Shown piece after piece: positions 6,870 to 14,837 of a stretch of DNA of 20,993 nt (position 1 is its first letter; each line of letters starts with the position of its first letter). Where the stretch lies: contig DXCD01000043.1 in assembly GCA_019116185.1 (NCBI GenBank), positions 1 to 20,993 on the forward strand. The letters are read 5' to 3'. Under the pieces are notes generated by a model. That model did no database searches and was not told where the DNA came from. It was given only the letters and a program-made list of their open reading frames with translations. This stretch comes from Candidatus Mediterraneibacter stercorigallinarum (GTDB taxonomy: Bacteria; Bacillota; Clostridia; Lachnospirales; Lachnospiraceae). A program made the translations under genes and the position numbers.

Positions 6870-8294
6870 TCAATACTCGCCGACCACAGTTGTCTTCAGC
6901 AGGTTTGTATTTCCCGGGCGTCCCAGCGGAACTCCGGCAGTGAGGACGACCACATCGCCTTCCTTTACATATCCAGCGCGCTCTGCCGCCTCCGTAGCAT
7001 GCAGGAACAAGATCTCCATGCTGTACTCTTCTTTGATGTGGACCGGAAGCACACCCCATGACAGATTGAGCTGGCGGCATGTACATTCATCCGGAGAGCA
7101 TCCCACGATCTGGCATCCTGGTCTGTACTTTGAGATCATCTTTGCAGTATGTCCGGACTTGCTGACCGTGATGATCGCTTTTGCATCCAGATCGATCGCG
7201 GTCATGCATGTGGCATGTGAGATCGCGGTCGTCATATCCGGGCGCTCTTCTTTCTGACGAATGCTGAAATGTCTGCTGTACGGAATATCATCTTCCGTGC
7301 GAACTGCAATCTTTACCATGGTCCGCAGCGCCTCCACAGGGTATTTTCCTGCCGCAGTCTCCCCGGACAGCATGATCGCGCTTGTCCCCTGATAGATCGC
7401 ATTTGCCACGTCAGTAGTCTCCGCCCTGGTCGGCCGCGGATTCTTCATCATGGAATCCAGCATCTGCGTGGCAGTGATCACCTGCTTGCCGGCATTGTAA
7501 ACCTTTGTGATGATCTCTTTCTGTATGACCGGCACTTCCTCCAGAGGGATCTCAACTCCCATATCGCCGCGCGCCACCATAATACCATCCGCAGCTTCAA
7601 TAATACTGTCGATATTATTCACGCCCTGCTGGTTCTCAATTTTCGCTATGATATTGATCTGCTCTCCGCCGTTTTCGCGCAGAAGCTTCCGGATCTCTTC
7701 CACATCATCCGCGGTCCTTGTAAATGACGCGGCGATAAAGTCAAATCCTTCGCGGATACCAAACAGGATGTCTTCCCTGTCCTTCTCGCTGATAAAAGGC
7801 ATGCTGACGTCATTTCCCGGCAGATTAATGCCTTTCCTGTTGGATACGGTTCCGCCGTTCTTTACAATACAGTTTACGTCTTTTCCTTCAATGCTGACTA
7901 CTTCCAGCCCGATCAGTCCGTCATCGATCAGGACACTGTCGCCGGGTTTTACATCCTTGTAGAGATTTTCATAAGTGACAGACACCTTTTCCTGCGTTCC
8001 CTCAACGTCATCAGGAGTCAGTGTAAATACCTGCCCCTCTTCCAAATCTATCTTTCCATCTGCAAAAGTTTTGATCCGGATCTCCGGTCCTTTGGTATCA
8101 AGAAGCGCTGCAACGTACTTGCCCTGACGCTCTCGTATTTCCTTTAACTTATCAAGACGCTCCTTCTGCTCCGGGTGTGTCCCGTGTGAAAAATTAAATC
8201 TTGCCACATCCATGCCTTCTCTGACCAGAGTCTCCAGTATGTCTCCTTTGTCAGTAGATGGTCCGAGCGTGCATATAATTTTTGTTCTCCGCAT
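6870..8294 (-). CDS. pyk: Pyruvate kinase
   Basis: Catalyses PEP + ADP to pyruvate + ATP, the last step of glycolysis, in the cytosol. At 474 aa it is the short form, without the PEP-utiliser-like C-terminal domain of Bacillus. Seen: RRTKIICTLGPS at the N-terminus, ARFNFSHG (Arg32, Asn34, Ser36), LDTKGPEIR (64-73), IIAKIENQQG (Lys218, Glu220), ARGDMGVE (Asp244), ITATQMLDSM (Thr276) and PTRAE (288-292). The C-terminal domain starts near 350 and ends in GVPLGRPGNTNLLK. Glu71 in TKGPEIR is the residue associated with potassium-dependent enzymes. The ATG has AGGAGGAAAG upstream. Confidence 0.98.
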   Translation of the reverse strand: MRRTKIICTLGPSTDKGDILETLVREGMDVARFNFSHGTHPEQKERLDKLKEIRERQGKYVAALLDTKGPEIRIKTFADGKIDLEEGQVFTLTPDDVEGTQEKVSVTYENLYKDVKPGDSVLIDDGLIGLEVVSIEGKDVNCIVKNGGTVSNRKGINLPGNDVSMPFISEKDREDILFGIREGFDFIAASFTRTADDVEEIRKLLRENGGEQINIIAKIENQQGVNNIDSIIEAADGIMVARGDMGVEIPLEEVPVIQKEIITKVYNAGKQVITATQMLDSMMKNPRPTRAETTDVANAIYQGTSAIMLSGETAAGKYPVEALRTMVKIAVRTEDDIPYSRHFSIRQKEERPDMTTAISHATCMTAIDLDAKAIITVSKSGHTAKMISKYRPGCQIVGCSPDECTCRQLNLSWGVLPVHIKEEYSMEILFLHATEAAERAGYVKEGDVVVLTAGVPLGRPGNTNLLKTTVVGEY

Positions 8295-8308
8295 GATTTC
8301 TTTCCTCC

Positions 8309-8322
8309 TGTAAGCGCTTTAC
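8309..8322. promoter_or_regulatory. cre-like catabolite site in the pyk leader
   Basis: TGTAAGCGCTTTAC resembles the CcpA operator TGWAARCGYTWNCW, with 12 of 14 positions on the plus strand and deviations in the last two. It lies between the predicted pyk -10 and the ribosome site, a position where bound CcpA would block transcription. Its function is inferred. Confidence 0.4.
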
Positions 8323-8335
8323 TACTTCCAGACTT

Positions 8336-8344
8336 ATTGTATCA
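8336..8344 (-). promoter_or_regulatory. Extended -10 promoter of pyk
   Basis: On the minus strand TGA-TACAAT forms an extended -10 about 40 bp upstream of the pyk ATG. At 17 bp spacing the -35 would be ATGCAG, which is poor, as is common with extended -10 promoters. Confidence 0.55.
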
Positions 8345-8525
8345 CACGAAAGCTTTTCCTGCATTTACAATCCATTTTCTTTTCACATTTTTTACAATAC
8401 TGACTCTTCTCACACCGCTGAGAAAGAAAACCGGGCAGGTTCTTTGGCGAAGGATACATATCGCGCTTGCCGTATGCGCCTGCGCCCTCACTGCGATCCA
8501 TATCGTCCGGGCTGTTCTTTTCTAA
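8337..8525 (+). other. Doubtful small membrane-protein ORF or gene remnant
   Basis: 62 codons from a TTG. The translation has two hydrophobic segments (about 10-27 and 41-62) joined by LRKKTGQVLWRR, with His residues in IHIALAVCACALTAIHI that recall small heme-binding membrane helices. Against it: the only start is a TTG inside the pyk -10 box, with no ribosome site. It may be a decayed gene or chance. The rest of this 323-bp gap between pyk and the MutS-like gene (8526-8617) shows nothing I can name and no convincing terminator. Confidence 0.22.
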
Positions 8526-8617
8526 GATTCTGCATTTTCCGGAGCATATTTAAATCATCTTTCCGAGGCAGGTTCAAATAAGCCGCGCCGGCAGGAAGTC
8601 ACCGCTTTAAGGTCCTT

Positions 8618-10240
8618 TTATTCTTGAGCCGCCGCTATGATCTCTTCCGGGAATCCTGCGAATTCCAGCAGTTTCACAGCATTGTGGGAAGCTGCCGGCC
8701 CTTCCATCAGCTTATAGCTGAAGGCAATATCATTCTCTCCGATCTCTTCACTGAAATGATAGTTGGCATATGCATCTCCCATCAGATCTGTCAGTTCCCG
8801 GTCATGGGTCGCCACCAACGCGATACAGTTCTTGTCTGACAAGTATTCCAGAATCGCCCGGGATGAGCGGATGCGCTCTCCGGTATTCGTCCCCCGCAGA
8901 ATCTCGTCAATAGCGCAGACTGTCAGCCGATTGTCATCCAGACTGTCAAGGATCCGCTTCAGATACCGGATCTCCCGGATAAAATAGCTTTCGCCGGCCA
9001 TGAGGTCGTCCCTCACAGCCATGGAAGTGATCACATTACATTCCGGGAGGATAAGCGCTCCGGCTGCACATGTGTTGAGTGCCTGCGCAAGAATCATATT
9101 TATGGACACCGCCTTGATAAATGTCGATTTCCCCGATGCATTGGAACCTGTGATCAGACAGCTTTTCTTCAGCTCCAGATCATTCGCCACCGGATTCTTA
9201 ATCAGCGGATGATATAACTCTTTCATCGCGATCTTCCTATCATCCGTATACTTGGGCAGACAGTACCACGGCAGGCTTTCCCTGAAGGATGCCGTGCAAA
9301 TAACCGCATCCAGCTCTCCGACACATTCGTATACTGTAAAATAGGCGGATACATTTTCACTGAGCCCGCGCATCACCTTATGATACGTAGTGATCTGCCA
9401 CAATGTGATCCCCAATATATAATCAAGCAGCACGCCCATCACATCTCCGGACGCGCCTCCCGCCATCTGAGAACGCAGAAGGCGGAAGCCTCTCAGAACT
9501 CCTTTTAATTCATTTACGCCCTTTTTTAACTCGGGAAATAACAGCTCGATCTCTTTTCTCCCGACAAGCTTTTTCGCCGTTTCGATCAGATTGACAGCTG
9601 TCCCTGCCATGGAAATCTCGGTCTCATACTTCATCTTCATCGCGATATAAACCGCCAGATTCACCGCGCATATACTCAGCAGCACAATCCCCGCCGCATC
9701 ATTTCTCAGAAAGAGACAGAGGATAACCGCTGCTGCCAGAAGGATCTGAAGCCCCCTGTACATCCATGCATACCGAAAGCTGCTGCCTTCCACCACGTCC
9801 ATATAGGAGGGAATATAATAGGATGCACCGCTCTTTCCGATATCATACAGATACCACTCCACGGCTTCCCTCTCTTTTTCATTTCCCGCAAATGTCCTCA
9901 CCCGCCGTTCAAAAAGCTGCCGCTCCTCAATAGACATCTGCGCTTTCCTGAGCTTGGCATACAACACCTCCTCCCCGGCAGACGTATCGCACTGGTTGAT
10001 CCGCCGGAACACTTCATCCATTGAAAGGTCATTCCATGTGACATCATCCACGCCGCTGCCTCCGCTGACTACGTCATAATAATTCCTGACCTGGTCATTC
10101 CACTCCCTGCTCTTTGGGATTTTCCCGAACTTTTCATGGATTCCGTTCTTTTTCTTCTGCTTTCTGTCCCTGGATGACAAAGCCCATATCACCGCTGCAC
10201 AGATGAACACTCCCGCCCCTGCAAATACCGCCTCTCCCAT
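8618..10240 (-). CDS. Membrane-anchored MutS-family ATPase
   Basis: 540 aa. The C-terminal half is a MutS-type ABC ATPase: Walker A GSNASGKST (365-373), a Q-loop region, DDLMAGESYFIREI, Walker B VCAIDEILRGTNTGER (441-456) and the switch histidine in VATHDREL (476-483). The N-terminal half has no mismatch-recognition domain (no F-x-E motif). Instead it has a membrane segment at ~5-21 and a pair at ~163-201, with a MutS core/lever-like helical part between ~215 and 330. Such proteins are usually annotated as MutS-related, and their role is not established. GGGAGG lies before the ATG. Canonical MutS, MutS2 and an ABC transporter are all less likely. Confidence 0.85.
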   Translation of the reverse strand: MGEAVFAGAGVFICAAVIWALSSRDRKQKKKNGIHEKFGKIPKSREWNDQVRNYYDVVSGGSGVDDVTWNDLSMDEVFRRINQCDTSAGEEVLYAKLRKAQMSIEERQLFERRVRTFAGNEKEREAVEWYLYDIGKSGASYYIPSYMDVVEGSSFRYAWMYRGLQILLAAAVILCLFLRNDAAGIVLLSICAVNLAVYIAMKMKYETEISMAGTAVNLIETAKKLVGRKEIELLFPELKKGVNELKGVLRGFRLLRSQMAGGASGDVMGVLLDYILGITLWQITTYHKVMRGLSENVSAYFTVYECVGELDAVICTASFRESLPWYCLPKYTDDRKIAMKELYHPLIKNPVANDLELKKSCLITGSNASGKSTFIKAVSINMILAQALNTCAAGALILPECNVITSMAVRDDLMAGESYFIREIRYLKRILDSLDDNRLTVCAIDEILRGTNTGERIRSSRAILEYLSDKNCIALVATHDRELTDLMGDAYANYHFSEEIGENDIAFSYKLMEGPAASHNAVKLLEFAGFPEEIIAAAQE

Positions 10241-10258
10241 TTTTCTGCCTCCCGCGTC

Positions 10259-10282
10259 ATTGTATTATTTAATTAATACAAT
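10259..10282. promoter_or_regulatory. 24-bp inverted repeat over the MutS-like promoter
   Basis: Perfect 9-bp arms ATTGTATTA (10259-10267) and TAATACAAT (10274-10282) are separated by six bases. The repeat covers the predicted -10 and start site of the minus-strand gene, a repressor-like position. I cannot name the regulator. Confidence 0.6.
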
Positions 10283-10306
10283 AATCCTCCGAGATTAATT
10301 TGTCAA
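10278..10306 (-). promoter_or_regulatory. Promoter of the MutS-like gene
   Basis: Minus strand: consensus TTGACA (10301-10306), a 17-bp spacer and TATTGT (10278-10283). The start site near 10271 gives a ~30-nt leader. Confidence 0.75.
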
Positions 10307-10312
10307 CCATAT

Positions 10313-10375
10313 ATCTCACTGCTTTTCAAACAATCACTCTGGTTTTTGCACAAGCAATCACCCTGCTTTTGCAAA
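10313..10375 (+). repeat. Three degenerate direct repeats upstream of a MATE promoter
   Basis: CAATCACTCTGGTTTTTGCA (10331-10350) and CAATCACCCTGCTTTTGCA (10355-10373) are close copies. A weaker third, CTCACTGCTTTTCAAA, begins at about 10315. The array ends five bases before the -35 of the MATE gene, so it may be an activator site or simple decay of a duplication. Confidence 0.45.
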
Positions 10376-10379
10376 TCAC

Positions 10380-10408
10380 TTGCGCGCTCCGGAATTTTCT
10401 TCTATAAT
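10380..10408 (+). promoter_or_regulatory. Promoter of the first MATE gene
   Basis: TTGCGC (10380-10385), a 17-bp spacer and perfect TATAAT (10403-10408). The start near 10415 leaves a leader of about 105 nt. Confidence 0.7.
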
Positions 10409-10421
10409 GAATAACAGTTGT

Positions 10422-10455
10422 GCCGGTATACACGGAATCTTCCCTGTATATCGGC
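10422..10455 (+). promoter_or_regulatory. Leader hairpin of the first MATE gene
   Basis: GCCGGTATACA (10422-10432) pairs with TGTATATCGGC (10445-10455), with one G-U pair. An inner GGAA/TTCC helix sits around a two-base loop. No T-run follows, so it is not a simple terminator; it could be a 5' stabiliser, an operator or part of an attenuator. Confidence 0.5.
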
Positions 10456-10519
10456 ATTCCAGTGCTGTCATTTATGTGATGCCTATGATAAAAATAGATA
10501 AAAGAAAGAAGTGATTCCT

Positions 10520-11908
10520 TTGCAGCAGCCCCGTCAAAATCCTTTAGGTTATAAGAGTATACCCTCTCTTTTGAGGGGATTCGCGATTCCCAGCATCATC
10601 GCCATGCTGGTCAGTTCCTTGTATAATATCGTTGATCAGATCTTTATCGGACAGGGTGTAGGATATCTCGGCAATGCCGCCACGAATGTCTCCTATCCGC
10701 TGACAACGATCTGCCTCGCCATTGCGCTCCTGATCGGAATCGGAAGCGCCTCCCGTTTCTCCCTCCATCTGGGCGCGGGAGAAAAAGAGGCAGCCGAAAA
10801 AGTTGTCGGAAACGGGATCTGCATGATGTTTACATTTGGTATTATTTACGCGGTTCTTGTAGAAATTTTCATGTTCCCGCTGCTCACAGCGTTCGGCGCG
10901 ACATCAGAGGTTATGCCCTATGCGGAGACGTATTCCCGTATCATTGCCCTCGGCATGCCCTTCCTGATTGTCACAAACGGAATGAGCAATCTGGCGCGCG
11001 CGGACGGAAGCCCAAAATACTCCATGACCTGCATGCTGATCGGAGCTGTCATCAATACGATTTTGGATCCCGTGTTTATTTTTATTTTCCATCTCGGGGT
11101 CGCCGGTGCTGCGTGGGCTACCATTATCGGGCAGTTCTTCTCCTTCCTCTTTGCCATCCTCTATATCAGGAAGTTCAAGAACATCCGCCTGACCCGCAAA
11201 GACATCGGACTGTCTCTGAAAGAATGCGCGCAGACCGCCTCCCTTGGCATGAGCAACAGCTTAAACCAGGTCGCTATCACGCTTGTTCAGATCGTACTGA
11301 ATAATTCTCTTACATATTACGGAGCTATGTCTGTATATGGAAAAGAGATCCCGCTGGCCGCCTGCGGCATTGTCATGAAGACAAATGCCATTCTTCTTGC
11401 GGTCATTATCGGAATCTCCCAGGGTTCCCAGCCGATCATCGGCTTTAATTACGGGGCGCGGCAGTATGACAGGGTGCGCAGGACTTATAAACTGGCCATT
11501 ACAGCCAACCTGATCGTCTCAGCTTTCGGATTCATCCTGTTCCAGTTCTTCCCGTACCAGATCATATCACTGTTCGGGACAGGCGATGCCGCTTATTTTG
11601 AATTTTCAATCCATTTTATGAGGGTGTTCCTTTTCATGGTGCTTGTCAATGGTGTTCAGCTCATCTCCTCGAACTTTTTCGCCGCGATCGGGAAACCGGT
11701 GAAAGGACTGGTGCTCTCCATGACGAGGCAGGTGCTTTTCCTGATCCCTCTGGTACTGATCCTGCCGCTGTTCTTCGGGCTGGACGGCATCCTCTGCGCA
11801 GGACCCGCGGCAGACAGTATTGCATTTATCGTGACGGTTATTCTGATCGGTAAAGAGCTTAAGAAAATGAAGCGGATGGAGCAGCAGAGTGCACCTGCTC
11901 TGTCATAG
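10520..11908 (+). CDS. MATE family multidrug/cation efflux pump
   Basis: Inner-membrane antiporter of the MATE family (~462 aa, 12 predicted helices) using a Na+ or H+ gradient to export organic cations or drugs; the substrate is unknown. Family features are SLLRGFAIPSIIAMLVSSLY, NIVDQIFIGQGVGYLGNAA near helix 1, and the internal half-repeat with IGISQGSQPIIGFNYGARQYDRVRR around ~295-320. The TTG at 10520 is chosen because AGAAGTGAT lies eight bases upstream; a GTG at 10511 would add three residues but has no ribosome site. The 3' end overlaps the convergent brnQ by 6 bp, and no terminator is visible between them. Confidence 0.9.
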   Translation: MQQPRQNPLGYKSIPSLLRGFAIPSIIAMLVSSLYNIVDQIFIGQGVGYLGNAATNVSYPLTTICLAIALLIGIGSASRFSLHLGAGEKEAAEKVVGNGICMMFTFGIIYAVLVEIFMFPLLTAFGATSEVMPYAETYSRIIALGMPFLIVTNGMSNLARADGSPKYSMTCMLIGAVINTILDPVFIFIFHLGVAGAAWATIIGQFFSFLFAILYIRKFKNIRLTRKDIGLSLKECAQTASLGMSNSLNQVAITLVQIVLNNSLTYYGAMSVYGKEIPLAACGIVMKTNAILLAVIIGISQGSQPIIGFNYGARQYDRVRRTYKLAITANLIVSAFGFILFQFFPYQIISLFGTGDAAYFEFSIHFMRVFLFMVLVNGVQLISSNFFAAIGKPVKGLVLSMTRQVLFLIPLVLILPLFFGLDGILCAGPAADSIAFIVTVILIGKELKKMKRMEQQSAPALS

Positions 11909-13255
11909 CGCTCTTTTCTTCTTATATAATCGGTATATGCTTCCGATCAGCAGCCCCAGCAGCGCCGGGCACAGCCATCCAAATCCGATCTCAGAGAAGG
12001 GCAGGAAATCCGCCATTGCGTCTGACGCTGTTTTCAGGTGGAGGAAAGCCAGAACTTCTTCCGGCAGGGCGTTGAGAAAGTCCACAGCTGCCGCAGCAGC
12101 TGTAAATGCTGTTACCCAGCAGTACACAGCCCTGTCATTTCCAAAGAAACGCCCGAATAAAGTCAACAGGATCAAAGTGATCGCCAGCGGATAGAGGAAC
12201 ATGAGCACAGGCATGGACCAGGAGATAATCGCGTTTAATCCCAGATTCGCCACCAGAAATGAAAGGGCGCTGAACAAGACTGCCCACACACGGTAAGACG
12301 GCCCCTTCGGGAAAATACCGCTGAATGTCTCGCTGCAGCTTGTAATCAGCCCTACCGCGGTCTTCAGACATGCAACCGTCACAGTCGCCGCCAGGATCAC
12401 CGCGCCTGCTGCTCCAAAATAATGTTCCGCGATCAGGGCAAGCGCTTCTCCGCCATTATCCGCCGGCGCAGACAATCCGCGGCTCTGCGCTCCCACCACA
12501 GTCACAAGCACATAGATCACTGCCATCAGTATAGAACTGAAGATTCCCGCCTTCACTGTGCTCTTAGCCACATCCCCGGGCTTGTCTACTCCCAGATTTT
12601 TTATGACATTGACTACGATAATGCCGAAGGCCAGACCTGCCAGGGCATCCATCGTGTTATACCCTTCTAAAAAGCCTTTAAAGAACGCGCCGGAAACATA
12701 TGCCCCTTCAGGCGCCGCCTCCGATATCCTCCCCATCGGGGAGATCAGCGCGCGGATAACCAGGAGACCGAGAAAGACGAGGAACAGCGGATTTAAGACT
12801 TTCCCGATCCAGGTCAGTATTTCCCCAGGGCGCAGGGAAAAGAAAAGCACTGCTGCAAAAAACAAAAGAGAAAACACCGCCAGCGCCGCTGTCTGCGCTC
12901 CCCCGGGCAGAATGCGCTCTACCCCCACTGTATAGGAAACGGTCGCGCATCTCGGGATCGCAAAAAAAGGACCGATCGTAAGATACAGGACACATGTAAA
13001 AAATCTCCCGTACCGCTGTCCCACACGGCTGCTCAGACCCAGAAGCCCGTCTTCGCGGCTGATTCCCAGCGCGGCGACTCCCAAAAGCGGCAGCCCCACG
13101 CCCGTGATCAGGAAGCCCGCGGCTGCCTGCCACATACTGCTCCCTGCAAGCTGTCCCATGGACACAGGAAAGATCAGATTCCCCGCCCCGAAAAACATGC
13201 CAAAAAGCATGCTTGCAACAAACACTGTCTCTTTCCTGTTCAGTGATCTTTTCAT
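11903..13255 (-). CDS. brnQ: Branched-chain amino acid transporter, LIVCS family
   Basis: Na+- or H+-coupled symporter (450 aa, ~12 helices) importing leucine, isoleucine and valine. The N-terminus is diagnostic: FVASMLFGMFFGAGNLIFPV, followed by GQLAGSSMWQAAAGFLITGVGLPLLGVAA. Also typical are GPFFAIPRCATVSYTVGVE, GFLEGYNTMDALAGLAFGIIVVN and CLKTAVGLITSCSETF. The ATG has GGCAGGAGGAAC upstream. It is divergent from the second MATE gene, with overlapping promoters, and convergent with the first. No T-box or other leader element fits in the short upstream region. Confidence 0.95.
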   Translation of the reverse strand: MKRSLNRKETVFVASMLFGMFFGAGNLIFPVSMGQLAGSSMWQAAAGFLITGVGLPLLGVAALGISREDGLLGLSSRVGQRYGRFFTCVLYLTIGPFFAIPRCATVSYTVGVERILPGGAQTAALAVFSLLFFAAVLFFSLRPGEILTWIGKVLNPLFLVFLGLLVIRALISPMGRISEAAPEGAYVSGAFFKGFLEGYNTMDALAGLAFGIIVVNVIKNLGVDKPGDVAKSTVKAGIFSSILMAVIYVLVTVVGAQSRGLSAPADNGGEALALIAEHYFGAAGAVILAATVTVACLKTAVGLITSCSETFSGIFPKGPSYRVWAVLFSALSFLVANLGLNAIISWSMPVLMFLYPLAITLILLTLFGRFFGNDRAVYCWVTAFTAAAAAVDFLNALPEEVLAFLHLKTASDAMADFLPFSEIGFGWLCPALLGLLIGSIYRLYKKKRAL

Positions 13256-13282
13256 AAGTTCCTCCTGCCGATATATTTTCTC

Positions 13283-13310
13283 TTGTAAAACTTTAATTAC
13301 ATACTATAAT
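13283..13310 (+). promoter_or_regulatory. Promoter of the second MATE gene
   Basis: TTGTAA (13283-13288), a 16-bp spacer and TATAAT (13305-13310). The leader would be about 110 nt. It includes a small TTGTC-TC-GACAA inverted repeat (13344-13355) of unknown role. Confidence 0.6.
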
Positions 13311-13329
13311 AATATAACGCCAGGGTCAA
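13301..13329 (-). promoter_or_regulatory. Promoter of brnQ
   Basis: Minus strand: TTGACC (13324-13329), a 17-bp spacer and TAGTAT (13301-13306). It shares bases 13305-13306 with the -10 of the divergent MATE promoter. Confidence 0.55.
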
Positions 13330-13428
13330 ATTTATCCTATATATTGTCTCGACAAAATGGATTTTATGGCAGATTTGTTTTCAATGATAACAGATACTTC
13401 AAATATATGACAAAGGAATTTCAGACAT

Positions 13429-14778
13429 ATGCAGACACAGACAAAAGATAATCCGATCACACAGGGAGTCATCTGGAAACAGCTCCTTCTTTTTTTCTTC
13501 CCGATCCTGATCGGGACATTTTTTCAGCAGCTTTATAATACCGTAGACTCTGTCATTGTAGGGCAGTTCGTGGGGAAAGAAGCGCTCGCCAGCGTAGGCG
13601 GTTCTTCCGCGCAGATCGTGACCCTGGTAGTGGGATTCTTCACCGGTCTTTCTTCCGGCGCGGCAGTAACGATCGCCCAGTTCTTCGGAGCACAGGATGA
13701 AAAATCGGCAAATCAGGGACTGCACAATGCTTACGCACTTTCTCTCACGGCAGGTATCATCCTCACAGCAATAGGAATTGTACTGACTCCATCCATGCTG
13801 CGGCTGATGAACACCCCGGAAGACATTCTCAGTGATTCCATCATCTATCTGAGGATCTACTTTGCAGGCATTATTTTTGTCCTGATTTACAATATGGGCT
13901 CTGCCATCCTGCGCGCCACCGGTGATTCAAAGCGCCCGCTCTATTACCTGATCGTGTGCTGCGGCATCAATATCGTGCTGGATATTCTGTTTGTCGTTGG
14001 TTTTCAGATGGGCGTGACAGGAGCTGCTTCTGCCACGCTGATCGCCCAGGCTGCGAGCGCCTTTCTGGTTACTTTCAAACTGCTGCGCTGCCGGGGGATC
14101 CTGAGCCTTTCCCTGCGAAAGATCCGGTTCCACGCGCCGATCCTGAAGCATCAGCTCCGGCTGGGACTGCCCACGGGATTTGAGTCCATCCTCTTTGCCA
14201 TCACTAATATTGCCATCCAGTCCGCGGTCAATACATTCGGCACAGACACCGCCGCCGCATGGTCTGCCTTCGGCAAGCTTGACGCAATTTTCTGGATGGT
14301 CAGCACCGCATTTGGCATCTCGATCACAACCTTTGTGGGCCAGAATTACGGAGCCGGGAAAATGGACCGGGTACGCAAGAGCACGCGGGTCTGCCTATTG
14401 ATCGACCTGATCGTATCCGTTTTCCTCGTGATCTTTCTGGTGGCGGCACGGGCATTCCTGTTCCGGCTGTTCACATCAGACGCAGAAGTGATCCGGATCG
14501 GCTGCGACATGCTCCTGCTGATCACCCCTTGGTATGTGGTATACGTATTCATTGAAGTACTTGCAGGATCGCTTCGCGGAGCAGGCAATGTGATCGTGCC
14601 GGTAGTCATTACCCTGGTGGGAGTGTGCATTATGCGCATCATCTGGCTGGCCGTTGTTCTGAAAGTGTCCCCGACGCTTTCTTCGATCATCTTCAGCTAT
14701 CCCGTGACCTGGATCCTGACCGCCCTTGCATTCATACTGTACTATATACATAAAGAAAGAGAGCATGCCAGACAGTAA
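13429..14778 (+). CDS. MATE family efflux pump, second copy
   Basis: 449-aa multidrug/cation antiporter of the inner membrane with ~12 helices. Recognisable: ILIGTFFQQLYNTVDSVIVGQFVGKEALASVGGSS (helices 1-2), GLSSGAAVTIAQFFGAQDEK, GDSKRPLYYLIVCCGINIVLDILFV and FGISITTFVGQNYGAGKMDRVRK at the start of the second half. It is clearly diverged from the first MATE protein, so the two are probably not a recent duplication. The start ATG has AAAGGA eleven bases upstream, a slightly long spacing. A strong terminator follows. The convergent neighbour is a two-component system; a regulatory link is only possible, not shown. Confidence 0.92.
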   Translation: MQTQTKDNPITQGVIWKQLLLFFFPILIGTFFQQLYNTVDSVIVGQFVGKEALASVGGSSAQIVTLVVGFFTGLSSGAAVTIAQFFGAQDEKSANQGLHNAYALSLTAGIILTAIGIVLTPSMLRLMNTPEDILSDSIIYLRIYFAGIIFVLIYNMGSAILRATGDSKRPLYYLIVCCGINIVLDILFVVGFQMGVTGAASATLIAQAASAFLVTFKLLRCRGILSLSLRKIRFHAPILKHQLRLGLPTGFESILFAITNIAIQSAVNTFGTDTAAAWSAFGKLDAIFWMVSTAFGISITTFVGQNYGAGKMDRVRKSTRVCLLIDLIVSVFLVIFLVAARAFLFRLFTSDAEVIRIGCDMLLLITPWYVVYVFIEVLAGSLRGAGNVIVPVVITLVGVCIMRIIWLAVVLKVSPTLSSIIFSYPVTWILTALAFILYYIHKEREHARQ

Positions 14779-14795
14779 ATTTCCTGCACAACGCC

Positions 14796-14837
14796 GAACC
14801 GCAGCGGAAGTTTCTCCTCCCGCTGCGGTTCTTTTCT
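14796..14837 (+). terminator. Terminator of the second MATE gene
   Basis: Perfect 12-bp stem GAACCGCAGCGG (14796-14807) / CCGCTGCGGTTC (14820-14831), a 12-nt loop and then TTTTCT. It abuts the end of the convergent sensor kinase gene. On the minus strand it lacks a U-tract. Confidence 0.9.
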
